64,000 nt of DNA from NCBI GenBank assembly GCA_008727115.1, contig CP044131.1, positions 1,054,001 to 1,118,000 of the forward strand. The letters run 5' to 3'. The notes under the pieces were generated by a model. That model saw only the letters and a list, made by a program, of their open reading frames with translations. It was not told where the DNA came from and made no database searches. The DNA comes from Comamonas testosteroni. GTDB lineage: Bacteria > Pseudomonadota > Gammaproteobacteria > Burkholderiales > Burkholderiaceae_C. Below are positions 56,389 through 64,000 of this stretch, piece after piece. Made by a program: the position numbers and the translations under genes. Each line of letters begins with the position of its first letter. Position 1 is the first letter of the stretch.

Positions 56389-56425
56389 TTTTGATAGCAG
56401 TGGGTCAAGACAGCATCTTGACCCC
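56389..56425 (+). repeat. GATAGC-type repeat, copy j
   Basis: TTTTGATAGCAGT, then GGGTCAAG (56402-56409), a seven-base loop and CTTGACCC (56417-56424). It is a direct repeat of copy i about 366 bp upstream, but with two more paired bases. Confidence 0.65.
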
Positions 56426-56447
56426 AAGCCAATTGGGCGGAAAACCT

Positions 56448-57614
56448 CTACAACTTCATTGCAGCCGCATAACCGGTCATTTCCAGATAGCCCCGGCCCA
56501 CTGGGCTGCTGCGGCCATCGGCGCTGATGCGGCGCAGTTCACACAGGCCTTCCCAGTAAATCGCGCCGGTGCTGGCGCGGCTGTCCAGCTCCTGATCGTC
56601 CACCAAGGCATGAACTTCGAAATGACCAGCCGGAGTCTGTACGCTCCAGGCCACGGGATAGCGGGCCTGGCTGTGCGGGCTGCTCCAGTAGCGCAGGGGC
56701 ATGAAATGAACCTGCTGGGGCGCAAAAATTTGCGCTGGCTGTTCAGGCCGGCGAAAAGAGCCGCCAGCCCAGAGCGCCGAGCCATCGGGGCGGCGCAGAT
56801 GAAAGGCGGTGAGGGCGCTGCCGTCATCGAGATTCATGCCGATCCAGTCCCATCCTTGCGCCTCTTTGTCCATGATGGCCGTGCTGCACTCATGGTCCAG
56901 CCAGGCACGGTTGTGGCTGCTGCCTTGCACGGGCAGCCGCTGGCCGCCAATGATGATGGAGCCGGTCACGGCAAGCTGAGGCTGGCTGTAGTAATAGCTG
57001 GCTTGCTCAGGCAGCGGTCCTTTGCGTGAAAGACCATTCGAGCCCTGTAGCAGCAAGGGCTGGGTGCTATGAAACTGAAGATCAAGTGTGAAATCTTTGG
57101 AGGCCAGCCTGGCGCGGTAATGGCTGCCTGCATCTGCCGCTTTGCCCGCCACACTTTCGCGCTTCAGATACCAGTCCTGGATGAAGACATGAGTGTCCTC
57201 TTCAGAGGCATCGGCCAGACCCATGCCCGCGCGTGCCATGCGCTGGTCGTGCAGCAATTTCTGGCTCTGCACATCGCACAGTGCGGCATGGGCAAAAATC
57301 AATTGCTTGGCTGCCAGTGCGGATTGCAGGCTCTGTGTGCCTTCAACACGGGAGCGAAAAAATGTGAGCTGAAAGCCCCAGGGGCGGCCTCCTGCCTGCA
57401 GCTGCCCGGTGATGTACCACCATTCGGTCTGCAAGTCGGGGTGGCTACCAAAGTCACGCGGAAACTGCAGCGTTTTTGCGGGCAAGGCAGAGGCCTGCGG
57501 AGGCAAAGCCAGGCCACCGATCCCGGCCAGAGTCAGTGCCTTCAGCGACAGCCTGCGCGACAGATGCAGGGGTCTCGTAACAGCAGAAAGGTAGGGCTGG
57601 AGAGGTGAGGACAT
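56448..57614 (-). CDS. AttH-like / carotenoid 1,2-hydratase-fold exported protein
   Basis: A 388-residue protein of the lipocalin-like AttH/CrtC superfamily. Landmarks are HPDLQTEWWYITGQL near the N-terminus and SSHNRAWLDHECSTAIM and GWDWIGMNLDDGSALTAF in the middle. The start carries SRRLSLKALTLAG and a hydrophobic stretch, a Tat-type signal (twin Arg), so it is probably exported folded to the periplasm. Proteins of this family usually go with an FtsX-like permease and an ATPase; the permease is two genes upstream on the same strand. The substrate is unknown. Confidence 0.82.
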   Translation of the reverse strand: MSSPLQPYLSAVTRPLHLSRRLSLKALTLAGIGGLALPPQASALPAKTLQFPRDFGSHPDLQTEWWYITGQLQAGGRPWGFQLTFFRSRVEGTQSLQSALAAKQLIFAHAALCDVQSQKLLHDQRMARAGMGLADASEEDTHVFIQDWYLKRESVAGKAADAGSHYRARLASKDFTLDLQFHSTQPLLLQGSNGLSRKGPLPEQASYYYSQPQLAVTGSIIIGGQRLPVQGSSHNRAWLDHECSTAIMDKEAQGWDWIGMNLDDGSALTAFHLRRPDGSALWAGGSFRRPEQPAQIFAPQQVHFMPLRYWSSPHSQARYPVAWSVQTPAGHFEVHALVDDQELDSRASTGAIYWEGLCELRRISADGRSSPVGRGYLEMTGYAAAMKL

Positions 57615-57656
57615 GGCCCATTCTCCCTCAGCCCAAGCCAGTTGCAGTCTGCGCTT

Positions 57657-58097
57657 TTAGCCAATATCTGGCAGCGGTACGATCACCATCCAGTGCACGC
57701 CAAAACGGTCTTTGACCATGCCAAAGCTTCGTGCAAAGAAGGTGCTGCTCAGCGCCATCTCCACCTGACCGCCTTCGCCAATTGCGGCAAATAGGCGCTC
57801 GGCCTCCTTTTCATTGGGTGCCTGGATGGACAGGGCAAATCCCTTGAAATCGGGCTGTCCGCTGTTCATGCCGTCGGATGCCATGATCTGCGTTTCACCG
57901 ATTTGCACATTGGCGTGCATGATTTTTTCGGGGTCGATCTGAGCAGGGCCACAGCCTTGCTCAGGAGCTGAGTCAGTCGGTGGCGGCGCATCCTTGAATC
58001 GCATCAGAGCCGTGACTTCGGCCCCGAGAGCCGCCTGATAGAAGTTCAGGGCTTCTTCACAGCGGCCATCAAAGAAGAGGTAGGGCTGGACTTGCAT
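57657..58097 (-). CDS. VOC-fold protein, PhnB/glyoxalase-like
   Basis: A 146-residue cytoplasmic protein beginning MQVQPYLFFDGRCEEALNFY, the start of the PhnB-like branch of the vicinal-oxygen-chelate superfamily. It ends with DRFGVHWMVIV, the branch's last strand. Activity is not predictable; many members bind divalent metal. It sits between the permease and AttH-like genes on the same strand, with gaps of 99 bp and 42 bp. Confidence 0.85.
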   Translation of the reverse strand: MQVQPYLFFDGRCEEALNFYQAALGAEVTALMRFKDAPPPTDSAPEQGCGPAQIDPEKIMHANVQIGETQIMASDGMNSGQPDFKGFALSIQAPNEKEAERLFAAIGEGGQVEMALSSTFFARSFGMVKDRFGVHWMVIVPLPDIG

Positions 58098-58196
58098 ACA
58101 AGCTCCTTGCTGCGGACGGGATTCAATTTTGCGCTGTGAGCATGAGCAGGCCTGGCAAAGACGTTTTTGCAGATGCAGGTATAGCCGATAGCCGGC

Positions 58197-60866
58197 TCAC
58201 CAGTCCTCTTTGACGGCCAGCACGGCATCAGCACTGGCGGCCTTGCGCCCGGCCAGCCAGGCGGTGATGACGCCAGCGAGCACCACGGCACCCGCCAGGG
58301 CCAGCAGGCGCAGCAGCGGCAGGCGAAGTTCCATGGTCCAGTGAAAGCTCTGTGGGTTGACTACATGCACCAGAATGACGGCCACACCCAGGCCCAGCAA
58401 GCTGCCAGCCATGGCTCCCATTGCCGTCCAGGCCAGCCCTTCGGCGGCCACCACACTCAGCACATTGCGCTGCGTCAGGCCCAGGTGGGCCAGCAGACCA
58501 AACTCCTTGCGTCGAGCCAGTACCTGGGCGCTGAAGCTGGCTGCAATGCCGAACAGACCAATGCCAATGGCCACGACCTGCAGCCAGTAGGTGACAGCAA
58601 AGCTGCGGTCAAAAATGCGCAATGAGCGCTCGCGCAGTGCGGCGCTGCTGACAAACTCCAGAGCGGGCGCAGCCTGTTGCGGTGCGCTCAGAGCCTGCTG
58701 TATGGAAGCCTGCAGGTCGCTGGAGGAAAGCCCGGCCGATGCTTGAGGCCAGATGGCAATTTCGCTGATTTGCGAAGCGTTGCCATGCTGTCTTGTCAAG
58801 GCCAGATAGTCGTTCCAGTCCAGTGCCACGGCACCGAACTGGCGCACATAGTCACGCCAGATGGATGCTATGTAAAAGGAAGCTGCTTCCCCAGGTGTGG
58901 TAATGGTTTGATGGCTAAAAGCCTTGGAAAGTAGTGGCCATGGATCACCCAACTGGAGATCGTAGAGCTGAGCCACAGCCTCGCTGATATGCACGGGAAT
59001 GCCAGGGCGCTGCGGCTGCAGAGGGCCTGCCACCCAGGGCAGCTGCATGGCGTGCTCGCCATCAAGCGGGCGAACCAGCAGGCTGATGGCTGGTCGCTCT
59101 GGGCTGAGCACCAACTGGCTGCTGCGCATGGGTAGCGCACGCTCTACACCTGGCAACTGTGCAATGTGGCTGGCGGCATCGGCGGGCAGCAGTGAGGCAT
59201 CGGCACGGCTTGAGCCACCGGCGGCGCGCACGTACAAGGGGGCGGGCAGCACGGCATCAAGCCATTCCATCATGCTGCCGCGAAAGCTGGTGACCATGAC
59301 GGTCAGAGCCACAGCCAGACTCAGACTAGCCACCACGCCGCCGACAGCGATGGTGGTGGCATGGCGCATGCGCCTGGCACGCTCCAGTGCCAGCATGCTC
59401 AGTGGCCGCTGCAGCAAGCCAGAGGGAAGCAGGTTGAGCACGGCGCCCAGCAGCCAGGGCAGGGCGGTCATGCCGCCGAGCAGCAGCAAACCGACGGCCA
59501 GATAGGCTGCCAGTGGGATGCCTGCCACGGGAGGCATGAAAGCCAGAGCCAGACTGGCCGTCAAAAGCAGCAAGGCGGGCCAGAGTCGGGGCGCTTTTTC
59601 ATGGTGGCTGCCCAGCCCCTTGAGAGTGGTTGCCGGGGGCAAATCCATGGCTGCGCGTGCTGGCCACCAGGCTCCGGCGATCGTTGCCGCTACTCCGAGC
59701 AGGCCGAAGACCACGGCAGCAGTCGGACTCCAATGCAAAGCAGGCTGCACGCCCGCAAAAAAGCCGCCCCCCAGGTCACCACCCAGCACCTGCAGCGCCA
59801 ACCAGGCGAGGGCGCTGCCCAGCGCGATGCCGCAGACACTGCCCAACAGGCCCAGAGCCAGGGCTTCCAGCAGCACCAGTGCCATGCGCTGGCGCGGCGT
59901 TGCCCCCAGAACGGCCAGCAGCGCAAACTGCGGTGCGCGCTGGGCCACGCTAAGCGCCAGTACCGAGAACACCAGAAAGGCGCCGGTGAACAGGGCGACC
60001 AGCGCCAGCACGGTGAGGTTGACGCGATAGGCCCGCGACATCTCGCCCACACGCTGCTGGTCGTCGCTGGGCTGCTGTATCAGCAGCTGGCTTTGCCAGG
60101 CTGGCAGCGCGTGCAAGGCGGTGGTGACCTGGTTGCGGCTGGCGCTGTCGGTCAGCAGCAGGTCTATGCGGTCAAGGCGCTCGAAGTCCATCAGCTTTTG
60201 CTGCAAGGCGGCGATGTCCATGACGGCCACCGGTGCACCGCTGGCAGCCACGGTGCCTGCGATGCGCAACTGCTGCAACTGGCCATTGAGCAGCCATTGC
60301 ACAGGGGCGTTGCGGGCCTGTTCAAGGCTGAGCTGCAGGGCTTGCAGAGCAGCTGCATTGAGAAACACCGCATCGGGGGCGAACAGATCAAGCCGGTTAC
60401 CGCCTTCAAACAGGCGCGGCATCAGCGCCGGGGCCACCGCTGCGAGCTTGAGCGCATCGCTGCCCAGCACGCGCAATGCAGTCCCCTGGGTAGCACCTTC
60501 GGTATGGCGTGCGCCAGCATCGGCCGAGCTGCCTGAGCTGATGGAATCAGGACTTGACGGCAGCAGTGCGGTGGTTTCCAGCCAGGGCACGGCGCTGGCG
60601 ATGCCTTGGGCTTGCGAGACTTGCGAATACAGTGCCAGCGGCAGACCACCTTGCATGGAATGCAGCTGCATGTCGGGCTGGCCGTTGACGCTGCGTACTG
60701 CGCGAGAGAACTCGTCCAGGGCCGACTGGTTGATGACATGAACTGCAAACCCCAGAGCCACGCCCAGCGCGATGGCGATCAGCGCTGTGGCGGTACGCCA
60801 TGGGTGCTGGCGCAGCTCTTGCCAGGAAAAGCTGCTGAGCAGTAAAAACAAGGGGGTAGATGTCAT
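58197..60866 (-). CDS. FtsX-family ABC transporter permease, double-domain
   Basis: Large inner-membrane permease of the MacB/LolE-like superfamily, 889 residues from ATG 60866. It has one helix at the N-terminus (WRTATALIAIALGVALGFAV), a big periplasmic domain, a first FtsX bundle near residues 280-400, further helices near 450-520, a second periplasmic domain, and a final FtsX bundle. The C-terminus is AWLAGRKAASADAVLAVKEDW. This is the form usually partnered by a LolD-like ATPase and an AttH-like protein for lipid or lipoprotein-like export. No ATPase gene is in view. An in-frame start 33 bases further upstream is possible. Confidence 0.88.
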   Translation of the reverse strand: MTSTPLFLLLSSFSWQELRQHPWRTATALIAIALGVALGFAVHVINQSALDEFSRAVRSVNGQPDMQLHSMQGGLPLALYSQVSQAQGIASAVPWLETTALLPSSPDSISSGSSADAGARHTEGATQGTALRVLGSDALKLAAVAPALMPRLFEGGNRLDLFAPDAVFLNAAALQALQLSLEQARNAPVQWLLNGQLQQLRIAGTVAASGAPVAVMDIAALQQKLMDFERLDRIDLLLTDSASRNQVTTALHALPAWQSQLLIQQPSDDQQRVGEMSRAYRVNLTVLALVALFTGAFLVFSVLALSVAQRAPQFALLAVLGATPRQRMALVLLEALALGLLGSVCGIALGSALAWLALQVLGGDLGGGFFAGVQPALHWSPTAAVVFGLLGVAATIAGAWWPARAAMDLPPATTLKGLGSHHEKAPRLWPALLLLTASLALAFMPPVAGIPLAAYLAVGLLLLGGMTALPWLLGAVLNLLPSGLLQRPLSMLALERARRMRHATTIAVGGVVASLSLAVALTVMVTSFRGSMMEWLDAVLPAPLYVRAAGGSSRADASLLPADAASHIAQLPGVERALPMRSSQLVLSPERPAISLLVRPLDGEHAMQLPWVAGPLQPQRPGIPVHISEAVAQLYDLQLGDPWPLLSKAFSHQTITTPGEAASFYIASIWRDYVRQFGAVALDWNDYLALTRQHGNASQISEIAIWPQASAGLSSSDLQASIQQALSAPQQAAPALEFVSSAALRERSLRIFDRSFAVTYWLQVVAIGIGLFGIAASFSAQVLARRKEFGLLAHLGLTQRNVLSVVAAEGLAWTAMGAMAGSLLGLGVAVILVHVVNPQSFHWTMELRLPLLRLLALAGAVVLAGVITAWLAGRKAASADAVLAVKEDW

Positions 60867-60940
60867 CAAAAACAGAGGCCGAAATTGTGCATCGGCCATT
60901 TGGTGCAGTGCAGGGTGGGACAGATCGCTAAAATAGCGCG

Positions 60941-61138
60941 CTTTGGTGCTCGCAGCGTTGTTCTGACGCAGCAGTTAAACGGGAAACATGGAGGTCTGCA
61001 ATCGCCGCAGACTCAGCATGTACTGCCCCCGCAACAGTGAGTGCACAGGTGAAAACCACGCTGTCTATCGCAGCCACTGAAGCGCATTGCGCTTTGGGAA
61101 GGCCAGGCAGCGCGTGCATCAGTCTGGATACCGGCCAA
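60941..61138 (+). ncRNA. Cobalamin riboswitch
   Basis: All landmark boxes are present in order: GGTGCT, TTAAACGGGAAAC, GCCGCAGAC, TACTGCCCCCGCAAC, GCCACTG, GGGAAGGC and the B12 box AGTCTGGATACCGGCC. A TAAAAT -10-like box lies at 60929-60934, just before it. The element ends 67 bases before the receptor gene start and should shut off expression when adenosylcobalamin or a related corrinoid binds. Confidence 0.96.
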
Positions 61139-61205
61139 ACATGGGCCAGGGCTTGCACAAGCTTCTGGTGTGGGACGCATCAGGCGGGGACGCCGATGCC
61201 AACTG

Positions 61206-63104
61206 ATGAAATTCACTGATATGCCACGCTCCATCTCTTCGTCCAAGGGCCGCCTGTCTGCTGCCTGTGCTTTTCCTACCCGTCTGACTTTGGGCGCTAG
61301 CGCTGCGCTGATGCTGTGCGCTGGTCTGGCGCAAGCCCAATCTGCAGAGCAACGCATGCCGGAAACCGTGGTGACGGCAACCCGAACCGAAAGTCGGGTA
61401 GATGAAACCTTGGCCGATGTGACGGTGATCACTGGCGAGCAGATTCAGGAAATGGCGCCAGGGCGTTCGGTGGCAGAAGTACTGCAGCGCTTTGCAGGCG
61501 TGCAAATGGCCAGTAATGGTGGCCGTGGCAATACGCAAAGTGTGTTTATTCGGGGGAACGATTTCAATAAGACGCTGCTGCTGATCGATGGTGTGCGCTA
61601 TGGCTCGGCGACTATGGGAACGCCAGCGTTGGAAAATTTGCCGCTCGAATTAATCGACCGCATCGAAGTGGTACAAGGTCCAGCATCGGCACTGTATGGC
61701 AGCGATGCCATTGGTGGCGTGATCCAGGTCTTCACCAAGCGCGGCAAAGGTATCGGCAAGCCATTTCTGGCGCAAGGCTCGGTCACTGTTGGCGAATATG
61801 GCCATAAATCGGGCAATGCAGGTTTTCGCGGTGAGCAAGCTGGTTTTGACTACAACTTGAATGTCAGCCGGGTGGTGGAGCATGGCATTTCGGCAACCAA
61901 CCAGAAGGCAGGCTTCTACTACAACCCTGATCGCGATGGCTTTGCCCAAACGGCGGTCAATGCCAGTCTGGGCTATGCCTTTAACGCGGACTGGCGCCTG
62001 GACACCACATGGATGCAGTCGGAAGGCCGTGCTCACACCGATTCCGGTTTGGGCAACAACGCTTATGTCGACCTGCGCACGCAGGCTGGCCGTGTGCAGC
62101 TGGGCGGCAAAGTGCTCTCCAACTGGACTTCGCGCTTTTCCATCGGCCAATCCAAGGACAAGCAGATCAACCTGGGATCGGGCTATGACAGCTATTTCAA
62201 TACCACCCAAACTGAATACAAGTGGGACAATGAAATTGCCACGCCAGTGGGCAAGGTGCTGGCAGGCTTGGAGCGGTTGGAGCAAAAGGTAGACACCTCC
62301 AACGATTACGCCGTGAACAAGCGCAGCATCAATGCCGCGTTCGTGGGTCTCAATGGTGCTGCGGGGCGCCATTCCTGGCAGGCTAATCTGCGCCGCGATG
62401 ACAACTCCCAATATGGTGGCTTCACCACCTATGGAGCCGGCTATGGTTTTGAGGTGCTGCAAGGCATGCGTGTCTATGCCTCGCACGGCAAGAGCATGCG
62501 TGCGCCGTCCTTTAACGATCTGTATTACCCCTCGCCATCCTATCCTTCGTACAACGGCAATCCGCTGTTGAAGCCAGAGCAGGCGAAGAACAATGAAATC
62601 GGCGTGCAATGGAGCAGCGATAGCCAACGCGCCAAGCTGCTGCACTATGACAACCGCGTTACGGATCTGATCCAAAGCGGTGTGACCCAGATGGAGAACG
62701 TGGCTGGCACCACCCGCCTTAAGGGCTGGCGTGCGGAGTATGGCTTCAACCTTGACGGCTGGACCTTGTCGAGCGCTTATGACTATCTGGACCCCAAGAC
62801 CCGCGACGGCAAGCCTTTGTCGCGCCGCGCAAAAAACCAGATTACAGTGAATTTGGATAAGAAGCTGGGCGGCTGGACACTGGGCGGTGGCCTGCTCTAT
62901 GTTGGCGAACGTAAGGACCAGGGGGGCGCGGTGACGCAGCCTTCCTACACCACGCTGGACTTGTACGCCGAGTACCGCATCAACCCCGAATGGTCGGTGC
63001 AGGCTCGCGTGGCCAATGTAGGCAACAAGCACTATGAAACGGCATACGGCTTTAACCAACTGGGCCGCGCCGGTTATCTGACTCTGAAGTGGGCCATGCG
63101 CTGA
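61206..63104 (+). CDS. btuB: TonB-dependent cobalamin receptor, BtuB-like
   Basis: Outer-membrane 22-strand barrel that imports vitamin B12 with energy from TonB. The 632 residues include a signal peptide (ends near GLAQAQ), a TonB box-like ETVVTATR, and a plug domain with VFIRGNDFNKTLLLIDGV and VQGPASALYGSDAIGGVI. The barrel ends in GYLTLKWAMR. Length is in the BtuB range. Position directly behind a cobalamin riboswitch and in front of a BtuF-like gene supports the substrate. ATG 61206 is used, ATG 61221 is an alternative; neither has a good ribosome binding site. Confidence 0.94.
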   Translation: MKFTDMPRSISSSKGRLSAACAFPTRLTLGASAALMLCAGLAQAQSAEQRMPETVVTATRTESRVDETLADVTVITGEQIQEMAPGRSVAEVLQRFAGVQMASNGGRGNTQSVFIRGNDFNKTLLLIDGVRYGSATMGTPALENLPLELIDRIEVVQGPASALYGSDAIGGVIQVFTKRGKGIGKPFLAQGSVTVGEYGHKSGNAGFRGEQAGFDYNLNVSRVVEHGISATNQKAGFYYNPDRDGFAQTAVNASLGYAFNADWRLDTTWMQSEGRAHTDSGLGNNAYVDLRTQAGRVQLGGKVLSNWTSRFSIGQSKDKQINLGSGYDSYFNTTQTEYKWDNEIATPVGKVLAGLERLEQKVDTSNDYAVNKRSINAAFVGLNGAAGRHSWQANLRRDDNSQYGGFTTYGAGYGFEVLQGMRVYASHGKSMRAPSFNDLYYPSPSYPSYNGNPLLKPEQAKNNEIGVQWSSDSQRAKLLHYDNRVTDLIQSGVTQMENVAGTTRLKGWRAEYGFNLDGWTLSSAYDYLDPKTRDGKPLSRRAKNQITVNLDKKLGGWTLGGGLLYVGERKDQGGAVTQPSYTTLDLYAEYRINPEWSVQARVANVGNKHYETAYGFNQLGRAGYLTLKWAMR

Positions 63105-63955
63105 TGCGCCTGGTCCGTCGCTTGGCAGCCTTGCTGGCGCTGGCCAGCATGGTGGCCTGTAATGCAGAGGCTGCCCAGCCGCCCCAGCGCATTGTCTCCT
63201 TGCTGCCGTCGGCCACGGAAACCGTGTGTGCGCTGGGTGCTTGTGACCGGTTGGTGGGAGTTGACGAATTCTCGCAAGACCCACCGCAGGTACGCAGCCT
63301 GCCGCAACTGGGCAAGACCTGGCAGCCGGATATGGAGCGCATCGTGGCCCTCAAGCCCGATCTGGTGCTGCTGGGCCAGGTGCCGGGCGTGGTAGCGCGC
63401 TTGCAGGCCGCCAGGATTTCATATCTGGTGGCCGACGCTGCCACCATCGAGCAGGTGCAGTCGATGATGCTCAAGGTGGATGAAGCATTGGAGACCGGGC
63501 AAGCGCTGGCCGTGTGGCAGCAGATGCAGCACCGACTGGAGACCGTCGTCGCACCTGTCAAGGCGCGTCATCAGGTCAGGGAGCCGCGTGTCTATCTGGA
63601 AGTTGACCCCGCCATGTACGCCGCAGGCCCACGCTCCTTCATGGGGCAGTTGCTGGGCCATCTGGGGGTGCGCAACATCACGCCGGATGCAGCCAGCCCA
63701 TTCATCCGACTGTCGCCGGAGTTTGTGTTGCGTGCAGATCCGGATCTCATCATCCTGACCCACCAGGGCAGCAGTTTGCGCAAGCTTGAAGACAGACCCG
63801 GCTGGCAGAAGATGCGGGCCATGCAGCCCGATCAGAAAAAGAACCGTATCTGTCAGTTGACGGCGGAGGAGGGGCGCACTGTGACCCGTCCCGGTCCGCG
63901 ACTGGATGAAGCTGCCGCCATTTTTGCCGCCTGTCTGCGGCGACTCGACTCTTGA
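63104..63955 (+). CDS. btuF: Cobalamin-binding periplasmic protein, BtuF-like
   Basis: Helical-backbone periplasmic binding protein (type III fold) that passes cobalamin to the BtuCD importer. From ATG 63104 the 283 residues have a signal with a possible lipobox (SMVAC), then QRIVSLLPSATETVCALGA, the BtuF/FecB-type start, and later DPDLIILTHQG. Its ATG overlaps the btuB stop by one base, so translation is coupled and the gene is under the same riboswitch. Confidence 0.9.
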   Translation: MRLVRRLAALLALASMVACNAEAAQPPQRIVSLLPSATETVCALGACDRLVGVDEFSQDPPQVRSLPQLGKTWQPDMERIVALKPDLVLLGQVPGVVARLQAARISYLVADAATIEQVQSMMLKVDEALETGQALAVWQQMQHRLETVVAPVKARHQVREPRVYLEVDPAMYAAGPRSFMGQLLGHLGVRNITPDAASPFIRLSPEFVLRADPDLIILTHQGSSLRKLEDRPGWQKMRAMQPDQKKNRICQLTAEEGRTVTRPGPRLDEAAAIFAACLRRLDS

Positions 63956-63966
63956 TTGTTCAAGCC

Positions 63967-64000
63967 ATGAAGCTCAGCAAAAACCTTGACGAAGTCTGCT
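63967..64000 (+). CDS. Possible start of a further gene, cut by window end
   Basis: ATG at 63967 opens a frame reading MKLSKNLDEVC to the window edge, 11 bp after the btuF stop. Too short to identify. It could be the next gene of the cobalamin operon. Confidence 0.3.
   Translation, partial: MKLSKNLDEVC

Larger units (their letters stand above)
55509..56447. other. Gene-free accessory region of repeats and stem-loops, 939 bp
   Basis: I find no believable gene on either strand; short open frames here translate into low-complexity Arg/Leu/Ala/Ser strings from the repeats. It contains a block A (about 55740-55930), an inverted related block B (about 56186-56335) and two direct GATAGC-type elements that bracket block B. 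No transposase or integrase is seen. Confidence 0.7.

Noticed and set aside
55575..56394. Several 60-115-residue open frames in the repeat region
   Set aside because: They arise from GC-rich repeats, overlap each other on both strands, and translate into Arg/Ser/Leu strings without start signals.
1..64000. CRISPR arrays, complete insertion sequences, prophage genes, rRNA genes
   Set aside because: Both strands were read for regularly spaced repeats, transposases, integrases and phage structural genes; none was found, and only the single tRNA-Leu was seen.

Overview
The window is a GC-rich stretch of bacterial chromosome with dense, mostly operonic coding. I read it as a betaproteobacterium of the family Comamonadaceae, most likely Comamonas or a close relative. 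This rests on gene order (hom-thrC-molybdopterin genes-clpB; tpiA-secG-tRNA-Leu-nuoA-N-DUF2818), on protein character, and on many copies of an intergenic GATAGC hairpin repeat. It is an inference; no database search was possible.

Left part (1-20 kb): the 3' part of hom and all of thrC (threonine synthesis), then mobB, moeA, moaD and, after a 2.8-kb interruption, moaE (molybdenum cofactor). The interruption holds a frameshifted short-chain fatty acid transporter gene (atoE), a stand-alone C-terminal piece of a serine recombinase and two small unknown genes. Then come clpB, a coniferyl-aldehyde-type dehydrogenase, an acetyltransferase, an NPPW-motif methyltransferase, dusC, a ClsC-like phospholipase D lipoprotein and ribD.

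Pilus part (20-28 kb, minus strand): a minor-pilin and assembly operon in the order fimT-fimT-pilV-pilW-pilX-pilY1-pilE, with the two fimT genes looking like a tandem duplication. Next to it is a small secreted protein gene. Divergent from these lie rpsO and pnp; between them is a two-hairpin leader that resembles the RNase III and PNPase autocontrol site of enterobacterial pnp.

Central part (31-49 kb): a quinone oxidoreductase, tpiA, secG, tRNA-Leu(GAG), and a complete 14-gene nuoA-N operon for respiratory complex I that ends at a terminator. DUF2818 and DUF1178 genes follow.

Right part (49-64 kb): an AT-rich gene-free stretch, a branched-chain-amino-acid-type ABC importer (livG-livF-binding protein-livH-livM) whose LivF has an Arg in place of the Walker A Lys, then a lower-GC accessory patch. 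The patch has an orphan HEPN-like (DUF4145-like) gene and about 0.9 kb of gene-free DNA built from inverted repeat blocks and stem-loops. Next, on the minus strand, are an FtsX-type permease, a VOC-fold protein and an AttH-like hydratase-fold protein, without the ATPase usually found with them. The window ends with a clear cobalamin riboswitch controlling a BtuB-like TonB receptor and a BtuF-like binding protein.

I found no CRISPR array, no prophage and no complete insertion sequence. The least explained material is the family of small intergenic hairpins, whose stems change sequence but stay paired, and the inverted repeat blocks at 55.7-56.4 kb.
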